64,000 bases of DNA from Elusimicrobia bacterium GWA2_66_18 (GTDB lineage: Bacteria; Elusimicrobiota; Elusimicrobia; UBA1565; UBA9628): contig MGTX01000031.1 of NCBI GenBank assembly GCA_001799675.1, positions 62,001-126,000 of the forward strand, written 5' to 3'. Shown in pieces: positions 55,202 through 64,000 of this stretch. Numbering within the stretch: the first letter of the stretch is position 1; each line of letters opens with the position of its first letter. The position numbers and the translations under genes were made by a program. The notes below the pieces were generated by a model. That model saw nothing but the letters and a program-made list of their open reading frames with translations. It searched no databases and was not told where the DNA came from.

Positions 55202-57826
55202 TCAGCCGCGCTTGCCCTTCACGGGCGCCGGCTTGCCGCCGGGCGTGTAGCCGTAAAGCTTCTGCTCGGCCGCGTTGATCCTGTTCAAGGTCCCGATGAT
55301 CTTGCGGCGGACGGCATCGAGGCCCCAGCGATCGATATCGGCGGGCTGGAGCTTCAGGCTGTAGATGAACTCGACCGAGACGTCGTCGATGACGTAGCTC
55401 TTGTCTCCGACCAGGTACGGCGCGGGGAACTTCTCGCCGACCCATTTCTCCTGGGCGAACAGCGCGTAGGTCAGGACCTGTAGATCCTTATTGAGCTTCG
55501 GGCGGGTCTTGGCCGGGCCGGTCTTAAAGTCGTAGATGACCAACGTCGCGTGGCCCGGGCGCTTCGGGTCGGGGCGCAGGGCGATGAAGTCGAAGATCGT
55601 GTGCAGGATGTAGCGGCGCTTGAGCGCGCCCGTGCGGCGCGCGAAGTCCTTGAGCACGAAGAAGTTCGGGATCTCGGTTCCGATCAGGATCTCCCTGCGC
55701 TCGTGGGCGCGCACGACGATGTCGTACATGCTCTCCGCGCGCATCAGAGAGGCTCTCAGCCATCCCTCGGACAGGTGCGCCGGAGGCAGGCCGACGGCCT
55801 TGAACTCGCGCATGCCGTCGTCCCAGCGGCGGCGCAGGCGGGCGGTGAATTCCGCCTTGGTCGGCACGCGGCCGTTCTGCAGGCTCCAGATCAGCCAGTC
55901 CTCGGCCGCGTGGACGACGTGGCCCGAGAAGAAGTTGATGTTCTGCTCTTCGTGATCGGTCCGGATCAGGGCCTCGGAGAGGTAGCGGCCCTTGTTGTAG
56001 GAGAACGCGATCATCCGCGAGGCCGAGCCGGCCAGGTCGCCGTCGACGTTGTCGCGGTGCTCGCCCAGCATCAGGCCGAGCGCGTTGTCGACGAGCTCGG
56101 TCCCCTGGAGTCCCGTGATCTTGGCGAAGTCCAAGGCCTTCGGGTCGGCGGCCATCACGGCGGGGTCGCCGCTGAGCACCAGCGCGTCTCCGGGATTCAA
56201 GTACAGGCCGAATTTCTCGCCGAGCGCCATGCGCAGGCGCTCCATCGAGCCCGGCAGGTCCGTGCGCGCGGCCGTGAACGCGCGGCGGCCGTCCGAAAGC
56301 CGGGCGGCGCTCGTCTTGACCGTCAGGCCCTGCGCTTTCAGCACGGCGTCGAAAACGGACTGCCACCGCGCGAAGGCCGTCCCGCTCATCGACTTCGGCA
56401 CGCGCACCTCGAAACGCACGCGCGGGTCGGGGCCGGGCGGGCGCTTGCCGTCCTTGCGGCCGAAGCGCTCGCCGGCGTCCTCCTCCAGAGGCGCCTGGCG
56501 GATCTCCTCGAGCGAGCGCGGCGAGAGGCCGACCCGCTCGGAAGCCCTCATCGCCGCGTCGCGCAGGACGTCGATCTCGGCGGGGGTGAAGCTCAGGACG
56601 TCCACCGGCGCGGGACCGCCGCCGCGCGGCAGTCCCGAGATGACGGCGCCGTCGTCGGTCACCATCATGAAGCGGATCGGCATCAGCATGCTCATCTGGT
56701 AGGCCGAGAGCCGGTTCACGAGCTTCTCCTTCATCGAGCCCGGGGCGTCGTAGGGCTTGCGCGAGAAGACGACGAAGTAGACGCCGGTGCGCTGGAGCTT
56801 GGCGATGTCGCTCAGGATCTCCTTCGAGATCGGGCCGTCGAACAAGTCGAGGTCCAGGAACACCGCGCGCGGCAGGAACAAAGACAGCCGCTTCAAGACC
56901 CCCTCGGGCTTGACCTTCAGCGGAGTTCGCCGGACCGGCGCCTCGGGCTGCGGGATGGCGTCAGGGCCGTTGGTCCGGCGGAACAACTCTAAATAGGACT
57001 GGAACTTAATGACGCGGACCTTGCTGTCGAGGCTCACGGGAGGCTGCTCGGGGCTCCAGCGCGCGCGGTTGTCTTCGAGCACGGCGATGAGGTTCTTGCG
57101 CAGGGCGGCGACGCCGACCTGCAGGAGGTGGGGCGGCACGGTCCCCTCGAAATCCTCGCGGGTGAGCTTGCCGATAGGCTTGGTGAAGGCGGCCGTGATC
57201 TTGGTCGAGCGGCCGTAGACGTTCTCGCCCCGGATGACCACGTCGATTTCGGCGCCCTTGCGGTAGGCGTTCCACCAGTCGCGGCTGTAGGGATTGTCCT
57301 TGACGAGCTTCATCGTGCCGCTGAGGCCGCGGCCGGGCTCGATGGCGAGCAGAGAGCTCTTGGCCGCGGGCTGGAAGCTGAGCTGCGGACGCTGCTGGAC
57401 GTTCTCACCGACGGGTTCGTCTCCCATGTCGCCCGAGGGCGCGCGCGGCGCGACCGCCGGAGGCTCGAAAGCGGGCGCCGGGATCGCGCCGTCGAACGCC
57501 GCGCCGGCGGCGTCGTCGCGCGGATCGGGGCGATCTATCGCGGCAAACATCGCGCCCAGGCGGTCGGCGGCAAGCGCCGGGACCGCGGCCGCAGGCGCCG
57601 CGACGGCGGCGACCGCGAGGCCGCCGAGAGGAAGAGACTGCGCGGGCGCGACCGCGAATCCCGAGAGGGCCGCAGCCGGCCCCAAAGCCGAGGGCGCCGC
57701 GCTCACCGCGCCAAAAGACGCGCCCAGGCCGCCGGCGGCGGGAACGGAGCGGACCACCTGGGCGCCGGCCGGAACGACGGACGAGACCAGGCAGTTCAGC
57801 GCAAGGACGAGCGAAAGATTTTTCAC
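55202..57826 (-). CDS. Exported protein: leader + HAD-like domain + C-terminal PD-(D/E)XK-like domain
   Basis: GTG start overlaps the upstream stop. HAD-like AVFLDLDLFDGPISKEILSDIAKLQRTGVYFVVFSRKPYD; PD-(D/E)XK-like HTIFDFIALRPDPKRPGHATLVIYDFKTGPAKTRPKLNKDLQVLTYALFAQ with upstream SGHVVHAAEDWL. Confidence 0.75.
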   Translation of the reverse strand: MKNLSLVLALNCLVSSVVPAGAQVVRSVPAAGGLGASFGAVSAAPSALGPAAALSGFAVAPAQSLPLGGLAVAAVAAPAAAVPALAADRLGAMFAAIDRPDPRDDAAGAAFDGAIPAPAFEPPAVAPRAPSGDMGDEPVGENVQQRPQLSFQPAAKSSLLAIEPGRGLSGTMKLVKDNPYSRDWWNAYRKGAEIDVVIRGENVYGRSTKITAAFTKPIGKLTREDFEGTVPPHLLQVGVAALRKNLIAVLEDNRARWSPEQPPVSLDSKVRVIKFQSYLELFRRTNGPDAIPQPEAPVRRTPLKVKPEGVLKRLSLFLPRAVFLDLDLFDGPISKEILSDIAKLQRTGVYFVVFSRKPYDAPGSMKEKLVNRLSAYQMSMLMPIRFMMVTDDGAVISGLPRGGGPAPVDVLSFTPAEIDVLRDAAMRASERVGLSPRSLEEIRQAPLEEDAGERFGRKDGKRPPGPDPRVRFEVRVPKSMSGTAFARWQSVFDAVLKAQGLTVKTSAARLSDGRRAFTAARTDLPGSMERLRMALGEKFGLYLNPGDALVLSGDPAVMAADPKALDFAKITGLQGTELVDNALGLMLGEHRDNVDGDLAGSASRMIAFSYNKGRYLSEALIRTDHEEQNINFFSGHVVHAAEDWLIWSLQNGRVPTKAEFTARLRRRWDDGMREFKAVGLPPAHLSEGWLRASLMRAESMYDIVVRAHERREILIGTEIPNFFVLKDFARRTGALKRRYILHTIFDFIALRPDPKRPGHATLVIYDFKTGPAKTRPKLNKDLQVLTYALFAQEKWVGEKFPAPYLVGDKSYVIDDVSVEFIYSLKLQPADIDRWGLDAVRRKIIGTLNRINAAEQKLYGYTPGGKPAPVKGKRG

Positions 57827-60039
57827 GAGGGCTTCTTCTCGTTTAAGGTCTTCTTCGCCTTCGCTTTCGCCTTGGCGTTCGCCTCGCGCGTCACGGTGCG
57901 CTTGAGGTTGACGCGCGCGCGCTCCTCTTCCTTCTTCTTGTCCTCGATCCACTTCTGATACGTCGTGTCCGCGACGCGCTTCTCGATGAGCGCGGTGACC
58001 TCGGGGGTGTGGGACTCGACCTGGGCCGGGGTCATAGGCGGAGTCCCGAGATCGCGGGTGTTATAGTGGAAGATCACCATCACGCGCGGGTCGGGCTCGC
58101 CGTTGACGTACCAGCGCCCGTCGGCGCGCTTCTGCGCGTCGCCTTCGAGAAGGGCGCGGCCGACGAGGTTGGCCTCGATCGACTCGTCGAATTGGTTCTG
58201 GAAGGGCTCCTTGCCCGTGCGATAGACGTGGCCCACCAGGACGTAGCCGAGGTCGTCTTCCCAGAGTTCGGTGCGGTCGGGGCGCACGAAGACCTTATAG
58301 CTGCGCCCGGTATAGGGCGACGCGTACCGGATCGTCACCGAGTCCCCGTCGCGCGCCAGGCGCAGCAGGCGCCCGACGACCTTTTCGTTGACGCCGCGAG
58401 GAAAGTCCGGGAAGTGGCGGTGGTAGTAGTTCTTGAGCCAGCGCTTGGCGACCTCGAGGCCGCCCTTCTGGGCGCCCTTGAAGCCGGCGGTCCGGCGGCC
58501 GAGCGCGAGTTCCTCGGGCAGGCGCATGCCGTTGGCCTCGGGGTAGCGCCACAGCTTTTCGAGGATCGCGAGCGCGGAGTCGAGCGAAGCCTCTTCGTAC
58601 GCCCCGTTCTTGAGCAGATGGTAGACGCGCGACATCGTCTCCTTCATCACGATGCCGCGGAAGAAGGCGGTGTGGTGCCAGCCGGTCGAATTCGGGTTGC
58701 GCATGCGCGCGCCGCCGGAACCGGAGCCGCGGGTCGCCGCGCCGTAGCGCCGGCGGCGCTCCAACCAGTCGATGTACTCGCGCAGGTCGTACTTGTTGAC
58801 CGCGACCGTCTCGAGGGCCGCGCCGCCGAGCACGGCCTCGAGCGCCCGCTCAAGCGAGGCGGCGTCGTTGACTCCGTGGACGTAGTAGCCCGTGCCGGGC
58901 AGGGCCTGCAGAAAGCTCGGGGCCTTCGCCGGGTCGGCGAGCACGAGGACCTGACTCGGCTTGAGCGCGCCGTGCCCGCCCTTGGCCGGGTCGAGTTCGG
59001 GAGCCGCCGCGTACAGCGCGTTGAAGACGCGTCCGGCGTTGAGCTTCAGCGCGGTGGACTGAGTGAAGAAGATCGTGCGGCCCTCGGCGTTCTTCGATAG
59101 CTCGACCTTATAGGCAAAACCCGCCGACTTGAGCGCGCGGTTGAACGCGGACGTCCACGCGGAGGCGTCGATATCGGAGGGCAGCGCGGCGCCGTAGATG
59201 TAAGGCGCCTCAAGACTCGGCCGGCCGAACTCGACGATCTCGCCGCGCGCGCCGAGTTTGACCTTGACGCTCTTGGTGATCTCTCGAAAGCGCGCGATGG
59301 TCTTCTCGGCGAACGCCGGCTGGTCGGCAATCAGAGGCTTCGGGTTCTCGGCCTTCGAGTTGTGCGCCGCCGCGCGCGCGCCGTTGTAGCTGACGACGAC
59401 GACGGGATTGCCGGTGCGGACCTTCAGCTTCGAGATCAGCATCGACGACGCCGAGTTTTCCCCCCTCTCGGGGCGCGCCGTGACGAAGACGACGCGCACG
59501 CCCTTCTCGAGGATGGTCTCGATGTATCTGACGAGCTTGTCGCCTTCGGCGGCGGGCTGGTCGAGCGTGTCTAGGATCATAACGACGCGCGGGTAGAGCC
59601 GGCCCAGCGGCGCGCCGTCCGACGCGTTCGCGCCGGCGGGGACGCCGTCGCCCGAGCCGCCGCCGTTCAAGCCGTCGAAGGCCCGGCGCGAAACGACCTC
59701 GGTTTGATCCCCGCCGGCGGTCTTGCCGCCGGAGGGGAGGTCGTCGACCATGGCCTGGACGGCGTCGAGCGCGGACGCCGGGGCCTGGACGACGGGGCGC
59801 AGGACCGCAGGGACGGCCAGGGCCGGCAGAGCGGACGTCAAGGTTCCGTGGATAGAAGAAACCCAGCCGTTCAAGGCGGGGTTGGCGAGGCTCGCGGCGG
59901 CGGAGGCGCCCGTCGCGGCTGGAGTCGCGCCGGAAAGGGTCAGACGCGCGACCTGAGCGGAAGATGGCGTGAAAGACGCAAGCAAAAGCACGAAACAATA
60001 TAGGATGGACAGACCATTTTTGGCGTTATCGCTGGTCAT
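57823..60039 (-). CDS. Exported protein with degenerate HAD-like domain, paralogous to its neighbour
   Basis: Signal MTSDNAKNGLSILYCFVLLLASFTPSSAQ; RVVMILDTLDQPAAEGDKLVRYIETILEKGVRVVFVTARP and VVVVSYNGARA; Lys-rich C-terminus. Confidence 0.72.
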   Translation of the reverse strand: MTSDNAKNGLSILYCFVLLLASFTPSSAQVARLTLSGATPAATGASAAASLANPALNGWVSSIHGTLTSALPALAVPAVLRPVVQAPASALDAVQAMVDDLPSGGKTAGGDQTEVVSRRAFDGLNGGGSGDGVPAGANASDGAPLGRLYPRVVMILDTLDQPAAEGDKLVRYIETILEKGVRVVFVTARPERGENSASSMLISKLKVRTGNPVVVVSYNGARAAAHNSKAENPKPLIADQPAFAEKTIARFREITKSVKVKLGARGEIVEFGRPSLEAPYIYGAALPSDIDASAWTSAFNRALKSAGFAYKVELSKNAEGRTIFFTQSTALKLNAGRVFNALYAAAPELDPAKGGHGALKPSQVLVLADPAKAPSFLQALPGTGYYVHGVNDAASLERALEAVLGGAALETVAVNKYDLREYIDWLERRRRYGAATRGSGSGGARMRNPNSTGWHHTAFFRGIVMKETMSRVYHLLKNGAYEEASLDSALAILEKLWRYPEANGMRLPEELALGRRTAGFKGAQKGGLEVAKRWLKNYYHRHFPDFPRGVNEKVVGRLLRLARDGDSVTIRYASPYTGRSYKVFVRPDRTELWEDDLGYVLVGHVYRTGKEPFQNQFDESIEANLVGRALLEGDAQKRADGRWYVNGEPDPRVMVIFHYNTRDLGTPPMTPAQVESHTPEVTALIEKRVADTTYQKWIEDKKKEEERARVNLKRTVTREANAKAKAKAKKTLNEKKPS

Positions 60040-60050
60040 GCTCGCTCCAT

Positions 60051-61187
60051 TCACGCTCTTCCTCTCCCGACGGGCCCGAGCTTCTCGCGATCGAGGGACT
60101 TCAGCAGTTCAAGCGTGAGCAGGAAGGCATTGCGGTAGTGGTCCAGGTTGAAGGCGGCCATCGTGTCGCGCTCGGAGTGGATGATGTCGAAGATCACCTC
60201 CTGCGACGCGCCGAAAATGGTGATCGCGGGGATTCCGGCCTGGCGAAAAGTGGAGGAGTCCGCGTCGCCCCCATCCAGGTAGGCCTCGGCGAGGTCATGC
60301 TTCGACGCGATTGCGACGGCCTTGACGCGGTCGAGGAGCGCGCGCGTGGAGTTGTTTTTCCAGGAGAAGGTCCCATCCACCGCGAGCGTGTCGAGGTTGA
60401 CCATCGCGTCAATCTTCCCGGCCTGCTCGCGGGAGAGGGTCTCGAGATAGCGCTCGGAACCGATGAGGCCGTCCTCCTCGCGGCCGAACGAGATGAAGAC
60501 GATGGTCGCCTCGGTGTCCTGGCCGCGCAGGGACTGATAGAGGTTGGTGACGAGCGTAGCGCCCGTCCAGTTGTCGATGACGCCGGCCCCCTCTCTGACC
60601 TTATCGTGGTGGCCGCCCAGCACGATCACGCGATCGGTGCGGCCTTTCTTGACGACCATGATATTGTTCTGGCCGCGCCCGATGTCCTGCACGACGATCT
60701 CCTCGGGCTTGGCGCCGCCGAGCTTGAAGAGTTCGATGGTGACCTTCTCGCGCTCGGCGTTCGTCAGCGGAGACCGCGCCATCCGATCGTACAACTCCTG
60801 GTCGGTGGGGAGCGCGCCCTGCAGGCGAGGAACGTCTTTCCAGGCGACCTGGGCGCGTTGTCCCGGCGCGAGACGTCCGTCGGTGAAAAGCTCCTCGGCG
60901 CGGAGGGCGAAATCCTGCGGCGAGAGCGGGGCGTCGGCGGGCGTAAGGCCCGACGGAACTCCCGGCTCGTCCAGGGGAACGGCGAAGACGGCAAAGACGC
61001 TGGAATCGGTCAGCGCGCGCACGGTATCCAGAGCGGCGAGCATCGGCGTCGCCGCGAACAGAGCCGGGACCGCGGGGACGGCGGCGAAGGACGGGATCGG
61101 CGTCATCGGCGCGGGGCGAATCTGCGCGGACGCGGGGACGCCGAGGATGACGGCAGCGGCGAGGAGGGGGAGTGATCTGTGTTCCAT
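60051..61187 (-). CDS. Exported M28-family zinc aminopeptidase
   Basis: VIVLGGHHDKVREGAGVIDNWTGATLV, SFGREEDGLIGSERYL, MVNLDTLAVDG, IFDIIHSERDT; signal MEHRSLPLLAAAVILGVPASAQ. Confidence 0.9.
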   Translation of the reverse strand: MEHRSLPLLAAAVILGVPASAQIRPAPMTPIPSFAAVPAVPALFAATPMLAALDTVRALTDSSVFAVFAVPLDEPGVPSGLTPADAPLSPQDFALRAEELFTDGRLAPGQRAQVAWKDVPRLQGALPTDQELYDRMARSPLTNAEREKVTIELFKLGGAKPEEIVVQDIGRGQNNIMVVKKGRTDRVIVLGGHHDKVREGAGVIDNWTGATLVTNLYQSLRGQDTEATIVFISFGREEDGLIGSERYLETLSREQAGKIDAMVNLDTLAVDGTFSWKNNSTRALLDRVKAVAIASKHDLAEAYLDGGDADSSTFRQAGIPAITIFGASQEVIFDIIHSERDTMAAFNLDHYRNAFLLTLELLKSLDREKLGPVGRGRA

Positions 61188-61212
61188 GCGCCAGTCTATC
61201 ACTCCCCCTCTC

Positions 61213-61280
61213 GGGGCCCGGAGGACCGAAGGGCCTAAAACGACGGCGGAAAAGGACCCAGGGACCCGGGCCCGAAGGGC
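61213..61280. promoter_or_regulatory. GGNCC-cluster upstream of the M28-HAD-HAD operon
   Basis: GGGGCCCGGAGGACCGAAGGGCCTAAAA and AAAAGGACCCAGGGACCCGGGCCCGAAGGGC. Confidence 0.4.
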
Positions 61281-61285
61281 TCAAC

Positions 61286-64000
61286 CTACTGGATGTCGAG
61301 GAGGAGTTTCGCCTTGAGCTCCCTCAATTTAAGTTCGGCCTGCTTGCCGGTGGCCCCGCGAGCGACGAGCATGCCGGCACGGTCGTAGCCGTCGGGCGGA
61401 ACCGCGATGCGGTCTCCGACCTTCTTCATAACGCGCAGCTCGCCGAACCCCGGGTCGTCGCGCGCCTTCTTCGGCAGGTCGAAGAACGCGATAACACCCG
61501 ATTTGTCGGGGATGATGAAGTCGCCGTCGAGATAGGCGAGAGGTTCTTCGGGCATGAACGGCTTGATAGGGATACCGACCGCGGCCAGGAGGTTCTCCTC
61601 GACGAGGTCCACGCCCCAGACGGCCTTGACCCAGTCGCGCACGTACTCGCCTCCCATGCGACCGTTGGCCTCGATGAGGCGCGCGCCCTCGGAAGTGTAC
61701 TTGCCTTCCATATGGATGACGCCGTCGGTCAGGCCCAGGGCCTGGGCGGAGCGGACGGCGAGCGCCATGGACTCCTTCTGGCGTCCCTCGGAGAGCAGGC
61801 TCGGCAGGCGGGAGCCCGCGGCGAGGAAGTAGGGCTCGCGCGTGGGCTTGTTGTCGGTCAGCGAGGCGAAGACGGCCTTGCCGCCCTGCATGACGACGTC
61901 CGCGTCCCACTCGGGGCCGTCCAGGTACTGTTCCAGCACCAGGCCCGTGCCCTGCTTGAATATCGCGTCCGTCTCCGGCGAGACCATGCGGGCCATTTCC
62001 TTGAAAGCGGCGACGGCCTGAGCGCGGTCGTCGACGCGCTTAACACCCATGGCCGCGGCGCCGAAGGCGGGCTTGAGCACGGCCGGGTAGCCGACGAAAT
62101 CGGCGGCGATGATGAAATCCGCCAGAAGGCGGGCCCGCGCCGAGTCATCCTGGGCCGTGTTGAGGTTGATCACGTCTCGATGCCGCGGAGTGGGCATGCC
62201 CGCCTTCTCCAGCACGTCGCGCGTCTGCGCCTTGCTGCGCACGGCCTGCGCCGCCGCGCGGGTATGATAGGGAAGCCCCATCGCCTCGGCCAGTCCCGCG
62301 GCCAGCGGCACGTCGTCCTCCCAGAAGGTGGTCAGGCCGTCGATCTTGCCGTTCTTGCGGGCGGAAGCCAGCAGCTTCTTGCGCGTCTTGGCCAGCGCCT
62401 CCTCCGGCCTGGAGTTGTCGGAGGCGATCATCTCGGAGACGAGGTTTTTGGCGAAAGTGTCCGGCTTGTCCACCAGGACGATCTGAACGCCCAGATCCTT
62501 GGCCTTCTCGAAGATGAAGCGCTTGCCTTCGTAGCCGGCGCCGACGATGACGATACGCTTGCCGCGCAGGGCGTCGCGCCGGCCGCGCTGGAGCATGGTG
62601 GCGACCCATTCTCGCGAGTGGCGGCCGACGCGGTCCTTGGCGATCCGCGCGTCCATGTCGTACTGCCCGCCGGAGTCGTGGTCGTTGACCTCAATCATGA
62701 CCGGCACGAGCTCGCCCCCGCGCTTCTCGATCATCACGTCGAGGCCGATCAGGTCGGTCTGGGCCTGGTAGGGCTCGCCCGGAGAGCGTCTGAGGGCCTT
62801 CTCCATCTTCATGATAGCCTGAAGCATCGCCTCGCCCATATCGCGCACGCGGCGGTCGAGGGCCTCCGCCTGCTTTGGCGTCAGGCTCCAATCCTTGAGG
62901 AGCTTCTCCCACGACTCGATGACCGCGCTGTCGCGCGGGTCGGCGGCCTCGGCGGTGGTGGGCTTGCCCCACGACCCGACGCGGGCGAAGACATCCATGG
63001 TCTTGGCCCCTCCGGAGGGCGTGCGCGCGACGAGCACGCGCAGGGTCGTCTCCATCTTGCGGCCGCCGCGCTCCAGCGGCGCCGAGTTCACGCGGCCCAT
63101 GACGATGACCGCTCCGTCCTCGCTCATCATCAGATCGGAAGCGATGGCCAGCGCGTGCACGGTCATCTCGACGCGTTGTTCCTTGCGGAAGAACTCGACG
63201 CCCCGGCCCGAATGGAATTGCGGGCCCGACGGCTTCACGACGATCTCCTCGCCCGCATAGCGCTGCGAGAAGCGGTCGACCTGGACGCGGATATCGGAAC
63301 CGGCGACCACGCGCGCGACCCTCCGGCGGACGCCGGCGGCTGGCACGCGGACCAACCTGACCTCCCGGCTGCCGTCCTCGTAACGGATCGTCCCGGTCAC
63401 GAGGACTTCGCCGCGGTCCGTCATCTTGGGATCTGACAGGAGGGCGAAGAGTCGCGCCGCGATGTGGATCCTCTGCTGCGGGATGAACGGCGCTCGGTGA
63501 AGCGAGGAACTCCGGGAGCCTGCGGGCTCAACGACGATCTCGGCCCCGATCGCCCGCTTGGCGGCGCCCGGACTCTGCGACTGCGCGACCAAGGATGAGA
63601 TCTGTTCGACCAGTTCGTCGACGGGGCGGCGGACGTCCGCCACGCTCTGAACGTCCCTTGTCGGCGCCGCCGTGGCCTGGATGGGCCCGGCGTCCGCGCT
63701 GGCCGCCACAGCGAGCGGATGCCGCGGCATCGCGAACGCCTGGACCGGCGGGACCTCGACGCCGTTGGCGGCGCCGACAAGGCTCATACGTAGCTTGTCG
63801 TTGACGAAGGCCTCGAGCTTGAGGGAGTTAGACTGGGGCAGGTCCAAGTTCTTCTCGAAGGGCAAGCCGTCGTCTCGGTCGTTGGCCCCGAGAGTGAAGT
63901 AGTTGGCGAAATAGCGCACGACGCGGGGGACGTGGTACTCCACGACGGTGGCCCGGCCCTGATCGTCGAAGGTCACGCCCTTCTTAAGGAGGAGGCGGGT
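61286..64000 (-). CDS. Partial CDS (runs off right edge): ATP-grasp ligase, carnosine-synthase-like, probably two ATP-grasp modules
   Basis: GYPAVLKPAFGAAAMGVKRVDD, LVLEQYLDGPEWDADVVMQGGK, GVIHMEGKYTSEGARLIEANGRMGGEYV; upstream EEIVVKPSGPQFHSGRGV and LIGLDVMIEKRGGELVPVMIEVNDHDSGG. Frame stays open to base 64000 (TRLLLKKGVTFDDQG). Confidence 0.85.
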   Translation of the reverse strand, partial: TRLLLKKGVTFDDQGRATVVEYHVPRVVRYFANYFTLGANDRDDGLPFEKNLDLPQSNSLKLEAFVNDKLRMSLVGAANGVEVPPVQAFAMPRHPLAVAASADAGPIQATAAPTRDVQSVADVRRPVDELVEQISSLVAQSQSPGAAKRAIGAEIVVEPAGSRSSSLHRAPFIPQQRIHIAARLFALLSDPKMTDRGEVLVTGTIRYEDGSREVRLVRVPAAGVRRRVARVVAGSDIRVQVDRFSQRYAGEEIVVKPSGPQFHSGRGVEFFRKEQRVEMTVHALAIASDLMMSEDGAVIVMGRVNSAPLERGGRKMETTLRVLVARTPSGGAKTMDVFARVGSWGKPTTAEAADPRDSAVIESWEKLLKDWSLTPKQAEALDRRVRDMGEAMLQAIMKMEKALRRSPGEPYQAQTDLIGLDVMIEKRGGELVPVMIEVNDHDSGGQYDMDARIAKDRVGRHSREWVATMLQRGRRDALRGKRIVIVGAGYEGKRFIFEKAKDLGVQIVLVDKPDTFAKNLVSEMIASDNSRPEEALAKTRKKLLASARKNGKIDGLTTFWEDDVPLAAGLAEAMGLPYHTRAAAQAVRSKAQTRDVLEKAGMPTPRHRDVINLNTAQDDSARARLLADFIIAADFVGYPAVLKPAFGAAAMGVKRVDDRAQAVAAFKEMARMVSPETDAIFKQGTGLVLEQYLDGPEWDADVVMQGGKAVFASLTDNKPTREPYFLAAGSRLPSLLSEGRQKESMALAVRSAQALGLTDGVIHMEGKYTSEGARLIEANGRMGGEYVRDWVKAVWGVDLVEENLLAAVGIPIKPFMPEEPLAYLDGDFIIPDKSGVIAFFDLPKKARDDPGFGELRVMKKVGDRIAVPPDGYDRAGMLVARGATGKQAELKLRELKAKLLLDIQ

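Overview
High-GC bacterial chromosome segment with dense gene packing and mostly minus-strand operons. I infer Elusimicrobiota or a related lineage from protein style; no rRNA, tRNA or CRISPR was recognised. Layout: (i) 1-8.6 kb: a truncated tail-fibre-like gene at the left edge, acyl-CoA dehydrogenase, udk, a molybdopterin block (moaC-moaB fusion, moaD, moaE), and exported proteins. (ii) 8.6-28.3 kb: a respiratory island read leftwards, diheme cyt c - narG - narH - narJ - narI - narK2 - narK1 - actA-B-C-D-E-F (alternative complex III), with a MOT1-like molybdate/sulfate transporter nearby. (iii) 28.3-43.7 kb: housekeeping and envelope genes (PPIase, tdk, NDP-sugar enzymes, ROK kinase, murA, prmC, prfA, rpmE, M23 peptidase, rho, coaE, rhomboid, polA, trxA), plus a perfect 31-bp inverted repeat at 28829-28892. 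(iv) 43.7-64 kb: the most unusual region. It holds a caspase-like protein with an outer-membrane protein, then a run of large proteins with signal peptides and long Ala/Pro/Val-rich leaders attached to unrelated domains: an M50 plus S8 double protease, a multi-TM M48 protease, an MFS carrier, two HAD-like proteins (one with a PD-(D/E)XK-like C-terminus), an M28 peptidase, and a carnosine-synthase-like ATP-grasp protein (its N-terminus is outside the window). Gaps in this block share clustered GGNCC-type motifs that also occur upstream of other exported-protein genes here. I regard this leader/motif system as the best candidate for something undescribed.
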